Assembly: GCA_030835085.1 (NCBI GenBank)
Contig: JAUQWQ010000162.1
Coordinates: 1-37,104 of the forward strand
Origin: Ignavibacteria bacterium
Lineage (GTDB): Bacteria; Bacteroidota; Ignavibacteria; Tepidaquicellales; OLB5
DNA length: 37,104 nt
Direction: 5' to 3'
Made by a program: the position numbers and the translations under genes. Position 1 is the first letter of the stretch. Each line of letters begins with the position of its first letter. This document shows, piece by piece, positions 7,866-16,401 of the stretch. Below the pieces are notes generated by a model. The model was not told the origin of the DNA. It did no database searches and was given only the letters and a program-made list of their open reading frames with translations.

Positions 7866-9173
7866 TTAGTGTCCGCCTCTGCCGGGTCTGGCATTCCATA
7901 ATTTTAACATCAATATAGCACCTATTACCGAAAATCCTATCATACTCGGACCCCATGTACCCCAGCCGTATGATTCAATTAGCCATCCGGCACCAACACC
8001 CATCACAGAACCGCCTACATACTGCATACCGTCAAACATTCCGGCAGCAGTTGCCGCTGCGCGCTTTCCGCCAAAATCCATTGAGGCTGTTCCTGAGAGC
8101 ATTGAATGCACCATGGATATTGCAAGTGAATTTACAGTGAAGGCAATAATAATTGCTTCAAGGCTGGGCGCTAATGTTACTATAGCTAAGGATATTATCT
8201 GCAATACATAACCTAAAAATGCTACAGGCGGTCTGCGTGATTTGAACACCTTATCAGAAAGGAATCCTGCAATAAATGCACCTGCAATACCTGCAATTAC
8301 GACTGCGAACGCGTTTCGTTGAAACACAGGACTTGAAAGCTCTAAATGATGCACTTCCTGCATGTATCGGGGAAACCACTCTTCGAATCCTTTTCTTACC
8401 AATCCCGTGCAGAACTCCGCTATTGCAATTGTTATCGCAATCGGATTTGTGAACACCTTCTTGGCAACATATGCCAGTGTGATCTTTTCAGTATCGCCGC
8501 TTGTAGCATCCTGCGGGTCAAATTCACCAAGTCCTGCATCTTTTGGGGTATCTTTAACAAACATGAAAGTAAGTAAAGTGAATACCCCGACGATCATTGC
8601 CGGCAGAAAGAACTTCCATTGCCATGGCAGACCTGCAACAAGCGCTGTTGTCATTAAAGCATAAACAGCAAACCTACCGCTTTGTATCATTGAGCCGAAA
8701 ATGGCTGAAAATACGCCCCTTTCGCTAACATGGAACCACCCTGCATTTACCTTTATAAGCGCCAGGGCGCTGTAGGACTGAAAATACTGGTTCAGGGTCC
8801 ACATGCTTGCCAGATAAAGCAACATAAACGTTCCTGTACCCAAAAAACCAAGGTAAGCAGCCATGCCGAATGCCACATTGAATACACATGCGCCAATTGC
8901 ACCTGTGATCATTGCCCTTCTGCCTCCCCAGCGGTCGGCAATCGGACCGTTAAATATTGCTGAAAGACCGTAAATAAGCGTGCTGATCGTAATAATTGTA
9001 CCGATTTCAGTTTTTGAAAAACCGAATGTATCTGAGAGCTGCTTATTTGCAAACCCAAAATTGTATCTGGCCATATACATTGCGGCATATGTAAGGCCAA
9101 GAGTCATCCAGTTAATTCCGCGCCTCTTTTTAAACTCAGGAGAGTGAACAGGTTTAGCAAGCATCTTTTCCAT
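7866..9173 (-). CDS. MFS transporter of the organophosphate:phosphate antiporter (OPA) type
   Basis: A 435-residue, 12-helix major facilitator. The N-terminal block MYMARYNFGFANKQLSDTFG, then SKTEIGTIITISTLIYGLS, then NGPIADRWGGRRAMITG closely follows the OPA group (GlpT, UhpT, PgtP), which swap an organic phosphate for inorganic phosphate. A central hydrophilic loop (about residues 205-230, KDTPKDAGLGEFDPQDATSG) joins the two six-helix halves. The substrate (glycerol-3-phosphate, hexose phosphate, phosphoglycerate) cannot be told apart by eye. It is the first gene of a three-gene operon with a membrane protein and a HAD phosphatase. No clear promoter motif was found in the 114 bases shared with rlmB. 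Confidence 0.85.
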   Translation of the reverse strand: MEKMLAKPVHSPEFKKRRGINWMTLGLTYAAMYMARYNFGFANKQLSDTFGFSKTEIGTIITISTLIYGLSAIFNGPIADRWGGRRAMITGAIGACVFNVAFGMAAYLGFLGTGTFMLLYLASMWTLNQYFQSYSALALIKVNAGWFHVSERGVFSAIFGSMIQSGRFAVYALMTTALVAGLPWQWKFFLPAMIVGVFTLLTFMFVKDTPKDAGLGEFDPQDATSGDTEKITLAYVAKKVFTNPIAITIAIAEFCTGLVRKGFEEWFPRYMQEVHHLELSSPVFQRNAFAVVIAGIAGAFIAGFLSDKVFKSRRPPVAFLGYVLQIISLAIVTLAPSLEAIIIAFTVNSLAISMVHSMLSGTASMDFGGKRAAATAAGMFDGMQYVGGSVMGVGAGWLIESYGWGTWGPSMIGFSVIGAILMLKLWNARPGRGGH

Positions 9174-9287
9174 AATTACAGGTGTTTCAGATTAATTTTT
9201 GGATTTAGTTATAGGTTTGCAAATAGTATTATTATGAAAATTATTGAAGTTAATCTTCAAATATAAACAAAAACTTAAACATATTTA

Positions 9288-10040
9288 ATGCTAGTTATAG
9301 GAAGAAATCCGGTCATAGAATCCATTAAGTTTTCGCCTGAATCAATAATAAAGATCGTTTTACTGGACGCTGTAAGCGATAATAAAATAAAAGAAATAGA
9401 GAGAATAGCTAAATCAAAAAATATTGATATAGCTAAAATGCCTAAATCACATTTTGAGACTATTCTTGATAAGAACGATAAGTCTGAAGGCATTTCCCAG
9501 GGCATTTATGCTGAGGTTAAAGATTTTGAATATACTAAAACTACCGAAATATTAAAATCGCTTAATGATAAAGAAAAAACCACTCTTGTAATTCTTGATG
9601 AGATACAGGATCCGCATAATTTTGGCGCTGTGATCAGAACAGCTGTATCGGCAGGGGCTGATGGTATTATCATTTCGGATAAGAATTCCGTAAAAGTTAA
9701 CCATACGGTAATAAAAAGCTCCTCAGGAGCTACAAATTACATTAAGATATCCAAAGAGCCCAATATATACAAAACGATCGAGGTTTTGCAGGAATCAGGT
9801 TACAAAATTATAGGTACAGTGTTAAAAACTGATGAAGATATTTATAATTTCAGATTTCCTGATAAATGTGCATTGGTTTTTGGCAGTGAAGGCGAAGGAT
9901 TGAGGAAAAATATCATCAATCTTTGCGATAGCCTGGTTAAAATTCCTATGATAGGCAAAATTGATTCACTGAACGTATCTGTTTCGGCGGGAGTCTTTCT
10001 GTATGAAATACTTAGGCAAAGGAGTTTTACCGGCAACTGA
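9288..10040 (+). CDS. rlmB: TrmH/SpoU-family RNA 2'-O-methyltransferase, RlmB type
   Basis: 250 residues. An N-terminal substrate-binding domain (about 1-85, beginning MLVIGRNPVIESIK) is followed by the knotted SPOUT methyltransferase domain with its three motifs: LDEIQDPHNFGAVIRTA, LVFGSEGEGLR, and IPMIGKIDSLNVSVSAGVFLYE. The N-terminal domain points to RlmB, which methylates G2251 of 23S rRNA in the peptidyl-transferase centre; another SpoU target is possible. It acts alone, using S-adenosylmethionine in the cytoplasm. Possible -7 element TAGGTTTG at 9212-9219 but no good -33. It converges on the next gene, whose stop is two bases away, with no terminator visible. Confidence 0.9.
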   Translation: MLVIGRNPVIESIKFSPESIIKIVLLDAVSDNKIKEIERIAKSKNIDIAKMPKSHFETILDKNDKSEGISQGIYAEVKDFEYTKTTEILKSLNDKEKTTLVILDEIQDPHNFGAVIRTAVSAGADGIIISDKNSVKVNHTVIKSSSGATNYIKISKEPNIYKTIEVLQESGYKIIGTVLKTDEDIYNFRFPDKCALVFGSEGEGLRKNIINLCDSLVKIPMIGKIDSLNVSVSAGVFLYEILRQRSFTGN

Positions 10041-10042
10041 GT

Positions 10043-10363
10043 TCAGATATCGTTCTGCTTTTTTTCTTCATCAAGCTCTTCTTCTGTCTTTCCGAAATCA
10101 AGATTCTCATCATCAAGCAGATGCGAGCGGTCCTCATTCAGCAGTTCATATGCTTTTTGTTCATCTATTGCCTTTACATAAATGATTATAGGTATTCCCG
10201 TTGAAATTCTCTCCATTATCCTCGTTCCAAGCTCACTTGATGAAGTATCTGCCTTATTCTTAGTATGGAATTCAATACCGCTATCTGTAAGCAGAGCTTC
10301 AATTAATTCTGACTCCATATAGTCATAAGTCTCGCATAACACAATATATTCACTTTCATTCAT
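10043..10363 (-). CDS. DUF2007-like small protein
   Basis: A 106-residue cytoplasmic protein. The pattern resembles DUF2007: an N-terminal IVLCETYDYMESELIEALLTDSGIEF followed by IPIIIYVKAIDEQKAYELLNE, a beta-alpha-beta fold in which the protein senses or binds something unknown. The last 25 residues are strongly acidic then basic (DDENLDFGKTEEELDEEKKQ), probably a disordered tail. It is monocistronic on the minus strand. Function unknown. Confidence 0.7.
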   Translation of the reverse strand: MNESEYIVLCETYDYMESELIEALLTDSGIEFHTKNKADTSSSELGTRIMERISTGIPIIIYVKAIDEQKAYELLNEDRSHLLDDENLDFGKTEEELDEEKKQNDI

Positions 10364-10501
10364 ACTTAAACAGGCTATTTATTGAATTTACCATACTCCC
10401 CTGCCTTATAGGAACTGAAGAACACGCACTCCCATTAAACCGGGTTTGATATATTTAATTTAGTTATAGAGATAACCAAAAACAATATCACTTTATTTCA
10501 A

Positions 10502-10531
10502 TAAAAAAAGCCTGTTCAGTGAACAGGCTTT
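10502..10531 (-). terminator. Intrinsic terminator after the first choice-of-anchor B gene
   Basis: Perfect 11-bp stem (10507-10517 with 10521-10531, core GCCTGTTC and GAACAGGC), a 3-base loop, and a run of seven T's on the minus strand. It lies about 70 bases after the minus-strand stop at 10599. Confidence 0.85.
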
Positions 10532-10598
10532 AAATCAAATTGTATTAAATATATTACTTACTTAATCCGTCAAAGGCCGGATTTTACAGGTAACTCTG

Positions 10599-11981
10599 TT
10601 ACTTATTCAAGATCATCTTCTTCGTTTCGGTAAATCCATTATCTGTTGCCAGTGTGTAATAATAAACACCGCTTGCTAGTCTTCCGGCATCAAATGTTTG
10701 TTTGTAAGTACCGGCTATCTTGAATTCATCAGCAAGCAATGCAACCTGTCTGCCAACAACATCGAATACTTTTAATGTAACATAAGATGACTTTGGTACA
10801 TTGTATTCTATTGTGGTGTTTGGATTAAACGGATTCGGGTAGTTCTGTTTTAAAGAATATTTATCGGGAATGGATTCATTTCCGGCGATACCTGTAACAG
10901 AACTTCCGATCTTAATAACAAATAAACCTTCACCAATATTGCTGCCTATGATCTTTCCTGAAGACGGGAACATAAATACTCCCCAGCATCCTGAAAATTG
11001 TGCATTATTGTTATTGGGATAAGTATCGTACCATGCAATTTCCTGCGGAGCCTGCGGATTGGAAATATCTAGTATTCTTATACCCGCGGTATAATGAGCT
11101 ATTACTGCAAGATTATTATATATTTCAACATTATGAACTATTGCCGTTGTTATATTAGTCGGCTGCCACGTTGTAACAAGTGTTACATTGTTTAGATTTG
11201 ATTTATTCCAAACCTTCAGTTTGCCATTTGGTGAAGAAGTTTCATCAGTTGTATATATGAATCTCCTGTCATTAGGTATAGCACAGTTATGCGGGAACGG
11301 GTTCGGATTATTTACCCATGAAGCAATATTTACCAGGTTATCTTTATTTGCTGCGTTAATTACAGATATTGTTCCGGGTGGATCGTAAATATTACACGCG
11401 TAAATTGTATCATTCAATATTCTTGAATCATGTACATAGAAATTTGACCAGGAACCTCTTTTGACCGGAGCTGTTGGATTAGTTATATCCAGTATAGTCA
11501 GACCGCCGTCATCAGCACCGCCGAGGGTAACATTACCTCCATGTAAATAAAGGTAGGGACCTGATTGTGAAATAGAATGGGTTTTTGTATATCCGGTATA
11601 TGAATATGTTGCAACAAGGCTTACTGAATCAGGCAGGTATTGCAGTGCAATTATCTGCAGTTTGCTGTTCGTACCTTCAGAAACTACATAAGCATAACTT
11701 GAAAATACTTTCATTTCGCGCCAGCCGGAAGATACACCTGTTACAAAATCAACTTCGTGAATATTTGCTGTATCAGTAATATCGTAGAATGCTGTTCCTG
11801 TGTTGCAGCCTAATATTGCGTATTCCCTGCCATTGGGTCCGGCATAACCCCATAATGCGGAGTAACCATTGCCATGCTCATCCTTGTTAGCAAGAAGAAT
11901 GGTATTCTGATTGGGAAGCTGCGAATATATACTGGATATTAACGTTACTGCAGTAAATATTAAAAATATTACTTTTTTCAA
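10599..11981 (-). CDS. Choice-of-anchor B family secreted protein with T9SS sorting domain (copy 2)
   Basis: 460 residues. A signal peptide (about 1-20, ending SIYSQ) is followed by a beta-propeller-like region with LVIVD-type repeats (GGLTILDITNPTAPVKRG, AGIRILDISNPQAPQEIA) and the conserved DPPGTISVINAANKDNL and IVHNVEIYNNLAVIAHY. This is the choice-of-anchor B arrangement. A T9SS type A sorting domain takes the last ~85 residues (SLKQNYPNPFNPNTTIEYNVP to KKMILNK). The protein should be exported through the outer membrane by T9SS and anchored or released. Function of the propeller is unknown. It follows a close paralogue by 11 bases, so the two form an operon and arose by tandem duplication. 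Confidence 0.88.
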   Translation of the reverse strand: MKKVIFLIFTAVTLISSIYSQLPNQNTILLANKDEHGNGYSALWGYAGPNGREYAILGCNTGTAFYDITDTANIHEVDFVTGVSSGWREMKVFSSYAYVVSEGTNSKLQIIALQYLPDSVSLVATYSYTGYTKTHSISQSGPYLYLHGGNVTLGGADDGGLTILDITNPTAPVKRGSWSNFYVHDSRILNDTIYACNIYDPPGTISVINAANKDNLVNIASWVNNPNPFPHNCAIPNDRRFIYTTDETSSPNGKLKVWNKSNLNNVTLVTTWQPTNITTAIVHNVEIYNNLAVIAHYTAGIRILDISNPQAPQEIAWYDTYPNNNNAQFSGCWGVFMFPSSGKIIGSNIGEGLFVIKIGSSVTGIAGNESIPDKYSLKQNYPNPFNPNTTIEYNVPKSSYVTLKVFDVVGRQVALLADEFKIAGTYKQTFDAGRLASGVYYYTLATDNGFTETKKMILNK

Positions 11982-11992
11982 TTTCGTTGTTT

Positions 11993-13393
11993 TTATTTAT
12001 TTAATACCATTTTTTTAGTTTCGCTGAATCCCTTATCAGTTGAAAGTGTATAGTAATATACTCCGCTGGAAAGTCTTCCTGCATCATAACTTACTTTATG
12101 ATTACCTGCCTGCCTGAATTCATCAGCCAGAACAGCTACCTGTCTTCCAAGTACATCATAAACCTTCAGTGTTACAAATGAAGCTGCAGGGATATTGAAT
12201 TCAATTGAAGTTGAAGGATTGAACGGATTAGGATAATTCTGTTTAAGCTCAAATTTTTCAGGTGAATTATTGACCGGGTCATTTATTCCAACCAGAGGAA
12301 TAGTTGGTTTAAGTACATATAGACCTGTCTGCCTGTCTGAAGCTATAATTTTGCCTGAAGGAAACATATATACTCCCCAGCAGCCGTTATATGAATTGTT
12401 ATTATTTGCAGGGTAAGAATCATACCATGCTGCTTCAACAGGAGCTGCCGGATTGGTAATATTGATCAGTCTGATACCTGCTGTATAATGGGCTACCAAT
12501 GCATAGTTACCGTAAATTTCTACATTATGAACAATTGCATTTGTAATGCCTGTTGGCTGCCAGTTAGTGACAAAAGTAACATTTGAAAGATTTGAGATAT
12601 TCCAGACTTTTAATTTGCCCGGGGGTGTTGAAGTTTCATCAGTTGTATAAATATAAGTTCTGCCCGCTGTTAAAGCTGCATTATGCGGGAACGGGTTGGG
12701 GTTATTTACCCATGAAGTTATTGTTGTCAGGTTATCTTTATTAGCTGCGTTAATTACAGTAATTGTTCCCGGTGGATCGTAAATATTACATGCATAAATT
12801 GTGTCGTTCCTTACCCTGCTGTCATGAACGTAATGTGTGTTCCACCCGCCCCTTTTAACCGGGGAAGTTGGATTAGTAAGATCAACAACAGTTACTCCCT
12901 GGCCAAAGGTGCTGTTGCACCCATGTAAGTAAAGATACGGACCATCCTGTGATATAGAGTGTGTGGAGCTGTGTGACGGCATGTTTGAAGTACCTACCAG
13001 TGTAACTGAAGCAGGTAGATTGGATAAATCTACTATCTGTATTTTGCTGTTAGTTGCTTCTGAAACAATATAGGCATAATTTGAAAAAACCTTCATTTCC
13101 CGCCAGTTATTTGTTGTCCCGGGTATAAAACCAACTTCAACAATATTTGCTGAATCTGTTACATCATAAAATGCTGTACCTGTAGCGCATCCCAGTATAG
13201 CATATTCACGCCCGTTTGGTGCCCTGTAACCCCATAAAGCGGAATACAGATTACCTCCGGTACCCGGATGATCGTTCTTATTTGAAAGCAAGGTCATATT
13301 GCTGTTGCCTAACTGCGCAAAAACTTTGTTTTCGGCAATTCCGGCTATTGAGAGCATTAGTAAAAAAGCCAATAAGTAATTCCTGGTTATCAT
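11993..13393 (-). CDS. Choice-of-anchor B family secreted protein with T9SS sorting domain (copy 1)
   Basis: 466 residues, same architecture as the next gene: signal peptide (about 1-26, ending KVFAQ), LVIVD-type propeller repeats (QGVTVVDLTNPTSPVKRGGW, AGIRLINITNPAAPVEAAW), DPPGTITVINAANKDNL, and a T9SS type A sorting domain (ELKQNYPNPFNPSTSIEFNIP to KKMVLNK). Most residues match copy 2 along the whole length. Copy 2 differs mainly in the segment after HSISQ, where its GGADDGGLTILD replaces FGQGVTVVD here, suggesting divergence on the exposed face. It is first in the two-gene transcript. Confidence 0.88.
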   Translation of the reverse strand: MITRNYLLAFLLMLSIAGIAENKVFAQLGNSNMTLLSNKNDHPGTGGNLYSALWGYRAPNGREYAILGCATGTAFYDVTDSANIVEVGFIPGTTNNWREMKVFSNYAYIVSEATNSKIQIVDLSNLPASVTLVGTSNMPSHSSTHSISQDGPYLYLHGCNSTFGQGVTVVDLTNPTSPVKRGGWNTHYVHDSRVRNDTIYACNIYDPPGTITVINAANKDNLTTITSWVNNPNPFPHNAALTAGRTYIYTTDETSTPPGKLKVWNISNLSNVTFVTNWQPTGITNAIVHNVEIYGNYALVAHYTAGIRLINITNPAAPVEAAWYDSYPANNNNSYNGCWGVYMFPSGKIIASDRQTGLYVLKPTIPLVGINDPVNNSPEKFELKQNYPNPFNPSTSIEFNIPAASFVTLKVYDVLGRQVAVLADEFRQAGNHKVSYDAGRLSSGVYYYTLSTDKGFSETKKMVLNK

Positions 13394-13508
13394 TATTTAT
13401 GTTAAAAATTAATAAAAATTTGATTATGAATTGACGTGATTATAGGTAAATATGTTGATATAAGCAATAAGTAATATATTACCTATATTAGTCATATATA
13501 CTACTGAT

Positions 13509-13560
13509 TTTTATCCCCGATGTTAATGACTTTTATCCCCGGTGTTAATGACTTTTATCG
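13509..13560. repeat. 22-bp tandem repeat over the end of the regulator gene
   Basis: Two near-identical 22-base copies (13509-13530 and 13531-13552, one mismatch, core TTTTATCCCCG and TGTTAATGAC) and the start of a third (13553-13560). The regulator's stop codon (13545-13547) lies within copy 2, so its last codons (DDKSH-stop) come from the repeat. Copy 1 beyond carries the same codons again. Confidence 0.75.
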
Positions 13561-14918
13561 TCTTTGTCGGGATTTTCTATATTAAACTGCTTTATTTTTG
13601 TATAAAGGTGGCTGCGCTGAATATCAAGCGCTTCTGCGGTTTTTGAAATATTCCAGTTATTTTCGGCTAATTTCTTTTCAATAAATATTTTTTCAGATAC
13701 ATCCTGGAAATCCCTTAAAGTGCTTTCAGAGTTGATAAGTTTATCCATTTCGGAAGAGTAAGCCCTGTTTTCGGTTTCGATGTTTTTTCTGTCAATAATT
13801 TCTGAATCAGAAAGTATCAGGAGTCTTTCAATGGTATTTTTTAATTCCCTAACATTACCCGGCCACTTAAGCGAACTTAAATATTCCAAAGCTTTAGGGG
13901 TAAATGTTTTCTCAGGCATTTCATTCTTTAAAGATATTTCCTTCGTAAAATGACATACCAGCTCCGGAATATCCTCTTTCCGGGTTCTAAGAGGCGGAAT
14001 ATTAAGAGTAAGAACATTTAATCTGTGGAACAGGTCCTCGCGGAAATTACCTTCACTGATAAGCTGGTTCAGATTCCTGTTTGTTGAAGATAATACCCTT
14101 ACATCGACGGGTATTTCTGTATTGCTTCCCAGAGGTTCGATCTTATTTTCACTTAATACATTTAATAGTTTAGCCTGAGATTCCATGCTTAGGTCCGCAA
14201 TTTCATCAAGAAAAAGAGTTCCGTTATTTGCCATCTCAAACTTTCCTATTCTTTTTCCGGGAGAAAAAGATAAATATCCTTCAACACATCCGAAAAGTTC
14301 AACTTCCAGAAGGTCTTTAGGAATTATGGCGCAGTTCACATGTATAAAAGGTTTATCAGCCCGGTCACTTAATTTATGAATATGTTTGGCAGCAAGCTCT
14401 TTTCCTGTGCCGTTCTCGCCTGTTATCAATACCCTGCTTGATGTTGAGGCTATTTTCTGAACCTGGTCCTTAAGTCTGTTCATTTCATCACTGCTGCCAA
14501 GAAACTCAGTATCAGAATCAAACTTCCTTTTCATGCTTTCATTTTCAGCAAGAAGTTTTTTGTAGTTAAGCCCGTTCTGAATGGTAAGTTTTAATCTTTC
14601 TACATCAAAGGGTTTAGAAATGAAGTCATATGCTCCAAGCTTGGTAGTATGTACAGCAGTTTCTATATTACCGTGTCCGGATATCATAATAATAATTGCG
14701 CTGCGGTCAAATTTGCGTATTTCCTGGAGTACTTCAATACCATCCATTTTAGGCATGCGTATATCAAGCAGAACTATATCAGGAGTTACCTCTTTATATT
14801 TTTCTATTCCTGTTGGACCGTTGAATGCCATTTCGATCCTGAAGCCGTCATGCTCCAGTATCATTTTCAGGATATCAACAATCGCCTTATCGTCTTCTAT
14901 TATCAGGATAGTATTCAT
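13545..14918 (-). CDS. NtrC-type response regulator with AAA+ domain but degenerate GAFTGA loop
   Basis: 457 residues. Receiver domain 1-120 with phospho-acceptor D52 in VLLDIRMPKMDG and lysine in ISKPFD. The AAA+ domain (about 138-370) has Walker A GENGTGKE (167-174), Walker B TLFLDE (234-239) and the arginine-finger block FREDLFHRLNV (292-302). A Fis-type helix-turn-helix lies near the C-terminus (NNWNISKTAEALDIQRSHLYTKIKQ). The sigma-54-contacting GAFTGA loop, normally after ELFGHxKG, reads GYLSFS (214-219) in ELFGCVEGYLSFSPGKRIGKF. So ATP binding and DNA binding look intact while contact with sigma-54 is probably lost. It may act as a sigma-54-independent regulator. It follows the cvpA gene by 18 bases; no histidine kinase is nearby. 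Confidence 0.88.
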   Translation of the reverse strand: MNTILIIEDDKAIVDILKMILEHDGFRIEMAFNGPTGIEKYKEVTPDIVLLDIRMPKMDGIEVLQEIRKFDRSAIIIMISGHGNIETAVHTTKLGAYDFISKPFDVERLKLTIQNGLNYKKLLAENESMKRKFDSDTEFLGSSDEMNRLKDQVQKIASTSSRVLITGENGTGKELAAKHIHKLSDRADKPFIHVNCAIIPKDLLEVELFGCVEGYLSFSPGKRIGKFEMANNGTLFLDEIADLSMESQAKLLNVLSENKIEPLGSNTEIPVDVRVLSSTNRNLNQLISEGNFREDLFHRLNVLTLNIPPLRTRKEDIPELVCHFTKEISLKNEMPEKTFTPKALEYLSSLKWPGNVRELKNTIERLLILSDSEIIDRKNIETENRAYSSEMDKLINSESTLRDFQDVSEKIFIEKKLAENNWNISKTAEALDIQRSHLYTKIKQFNIENPDKDDKSH

Positions 14919-14936
14919 TTCAGAGAGATATTGGAT

Positions 14937-15473
14937 TTAAGCAGATTTTTGTTTTGGATTTTTAATATCAGGTATTATATATTCTTTATACATTTCCTGA
15001 AGTCCCGGGAAGTATTCAAGTATCTTATCAAACACTGCGGGTGCTATTTTTGTTACAGTTCCGTATAACAAAGAGCTTTCCCTGGTTGATGCTGATGGTA
15101 TGTTTGCAAATGATAAGTTATAAAACAGGACACTTGCAACAAGCAGGCCCTGTAAAAAACCAACTGCTGTACCCAGTATCTTATCCACAATACTTGTCCC
15201 TGAGTTCATATTGGCAATGAACCTGGCCAGCCATATTGATGCACCGTAAATGATACCTATTATTATAAGGAAGCTCAGTACATTTACAAATACCGGGTTT
15301 TCTTTTATGACTTTTGCCAGAAGAGGTGTTAAAGAATCATAAAACTTAACAGCAAGAATGAAGCCGAGTAAAATACCCGCAATACCAAGCAGTTTCCTCA
15401 GGAAACCTTTCCGGAAACCGAAGAAAGTTGGAAGTGTAACCAACAGTACAATTACTATATCTAACCAGTTCAA
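14937..15473 (-). CDS. cvpA: CvpA-family inner-membrane protein
   Basis: 178 residues with four or five membrane helices and the CvpA hallmarks: MNWLDIVIVLLV at the start, FGFRKGFLRKLLGIAGILLGF, and a later SIVDKILGTAVGFLQGLLVASVL. CvpA proteins affect envelope integrity and secretion; the mechanism is not established. The start is TTG (15473-15471), since an in-frame stop lies four codons upstream and the N-terminus is otherwise as in the family. The gene begins just after a terminator on the same strand, so it must have its own promoter or depend on read-through, and it shares a transcript with the regulator that follows. Confidence 0.85.
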   Translation of the reverse strand: MNWLDIVIVLLVTLPTFFGFRKGFLRKLLGIAGILLGFILAVKFYDSLTPLLAKVIKENPVFVNVLSFLIIIGIIYGASIWLARFIANMNSGTSIVDKILGTAVGFLQGLLVASVLFYNLSFANIPSASTRESSLLYGTVTKIAPAVFDKILEYFPGLQEMYKEYIIPDIKNPKQKSA

Positions 15474-15491
15474 TTTGAAATATTAAGTATT

Positions 15492-15530
15492 AAAAAAAAC
15501 ACAAAGCTCCTTTAAAGAAACTTTGTGTTT
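15492..15530 (-). terminator. Intrinsic terminator after the TPR gene
   Basis: Stem AAACACAAAG (15497-15506) with CTTTGTGTTT (15521-15530), a 14-base loop, and eight T's following on the minus strand. It lies 22 bases past the TPR gene's stop. Confidence 0.8.
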
Positions 15531-15552
15531 AAAAATCATTTGTTATTTAAAA

Positions 15553-16254
15553 TCAGTTCTTAAATTCTGATTCAAATCTTTTTGATTCATTAATATACTT
15601 TGATTTTGGATATTGCTCTTTCAGGCTGGTAAAAACCCTTTTCGCATTCTCTTTATCACCGGCATTTGTATATGCCCTGATGGCGTAAAAAAGATTTTCC
15701 TGGTTAATTACCACGGATTTATTTACATTGGCAGCTTTTTCAAAATACTCACCCGCTTTTTTAAGATCGCCTTTAGCTTCGTATACTGCTCCAATTCCTG
15801 ATATACATGAAGATTTTACGATATCATTATCTCCGCCGTAATCATCAAATTGTTTCATGGCGTTATCGTAATCTTTCATATTAAAATAACAGTTGCCCAG
15901 GTAAAGTTTAGCGGTTTGGCCGCTTTCTGTACTGCCGTAGTCATTAACTATCTGCGCAAGACCTGTAATGTTAGCAGCCGGATCCCCGTTTATTGATTCG
16001 GGATATTTCCCCTGTTCATATAACGCAATTACCGCTGAGAGTTTTACTTCCGCTTCTTCGTTCTTGGCATTTTTGTTGCTGTAATACAGATAGCCAATAA
16101 CAACCAAAGCTAATAATATACCGGCACCAATATAAAGTTTTTTCTTGTTTTCGTCCTTATCAAGCCAGTTCCTGGCTTCAAAATAACCTGTTACAAGTTT
16201 ATCCTTTTTTATCTCTTTATGAGTGATCTTTTTACGCGCTTTTAACGATGACAT
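15553..16254 (-). CDS. Membrane-anchored tetratricopeptide-repeat protein
   Basis: 233 residues from the ATG at 16254-16252, which I prefer to the adjoining TTG because AAAGG lies seven bases upstream of the ATG. A basic cytoplasmic stretch (about 1-39) leads to one helix, LYIGAGILLALVVIGYLYY, and then a periplasmic part with TPR-like units (AKLYLGNCYFNMKDYDNAMKQF, CISGIGAVYEAKGDLKKAGEYF, LFYAIRAYTNAGDKENAKRVF). The plan resembles YfgM (basic tail, one helix, TPR), which works with the Sec translocon and chaperones in E. coli, but this is a resemblance of layout only. Good promoter upstream, terminator downstream, so monocistronic. Confidence 0.8.
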   Translation of the reverse strand: MSSLKARKKITHKEIKKDKLVTGYFEARNWLDKDENKKKLYIGAGILLALVVIGYLYYSNKNAKNEEAEVKLSAVIALYEQGKYPESINGDPAANITGLAQIVNDYGSTESGQTAKLYLGNCYFNMKDYDNAMKQFDDYGGDNDIVKSSCISGIGAVYEAKGDLKKAGEYFEKAANVNKSVVINQENLFYAIRAYTNAGDKENAKRVFTSLKEQYPKSKYINESKRFESEFKN

Positions 16255-16338
16255 CAAAAAACCTTTCTACATGTTTAACAATATTGCAAATTTCCCCTCA
16301 ATTTTGAGAGAAAAGTGAGTATTTATTCCTGCAAACAA

Positions 16339-16369
16339 CAAATATATGCAAAAATATGCAATTATTCAA
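16339..16369 (-). promoter_or_regulatory. Bacteroidota-type promoter of the TPR gene
   Basis: On the minus strand TTG (16369-16367), 20 bases, TATATTTG (16346-16339). Exact fit to TTG-N20-TAnnTTTG, about 85 bases upstream of the ATG and beyond the end of the phosphofructokinase gene. Confidence 0.65.
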
Positions 16370-16401
16370 AGAAAATATTAATATACAAACCTTTAGTACT
16401 T

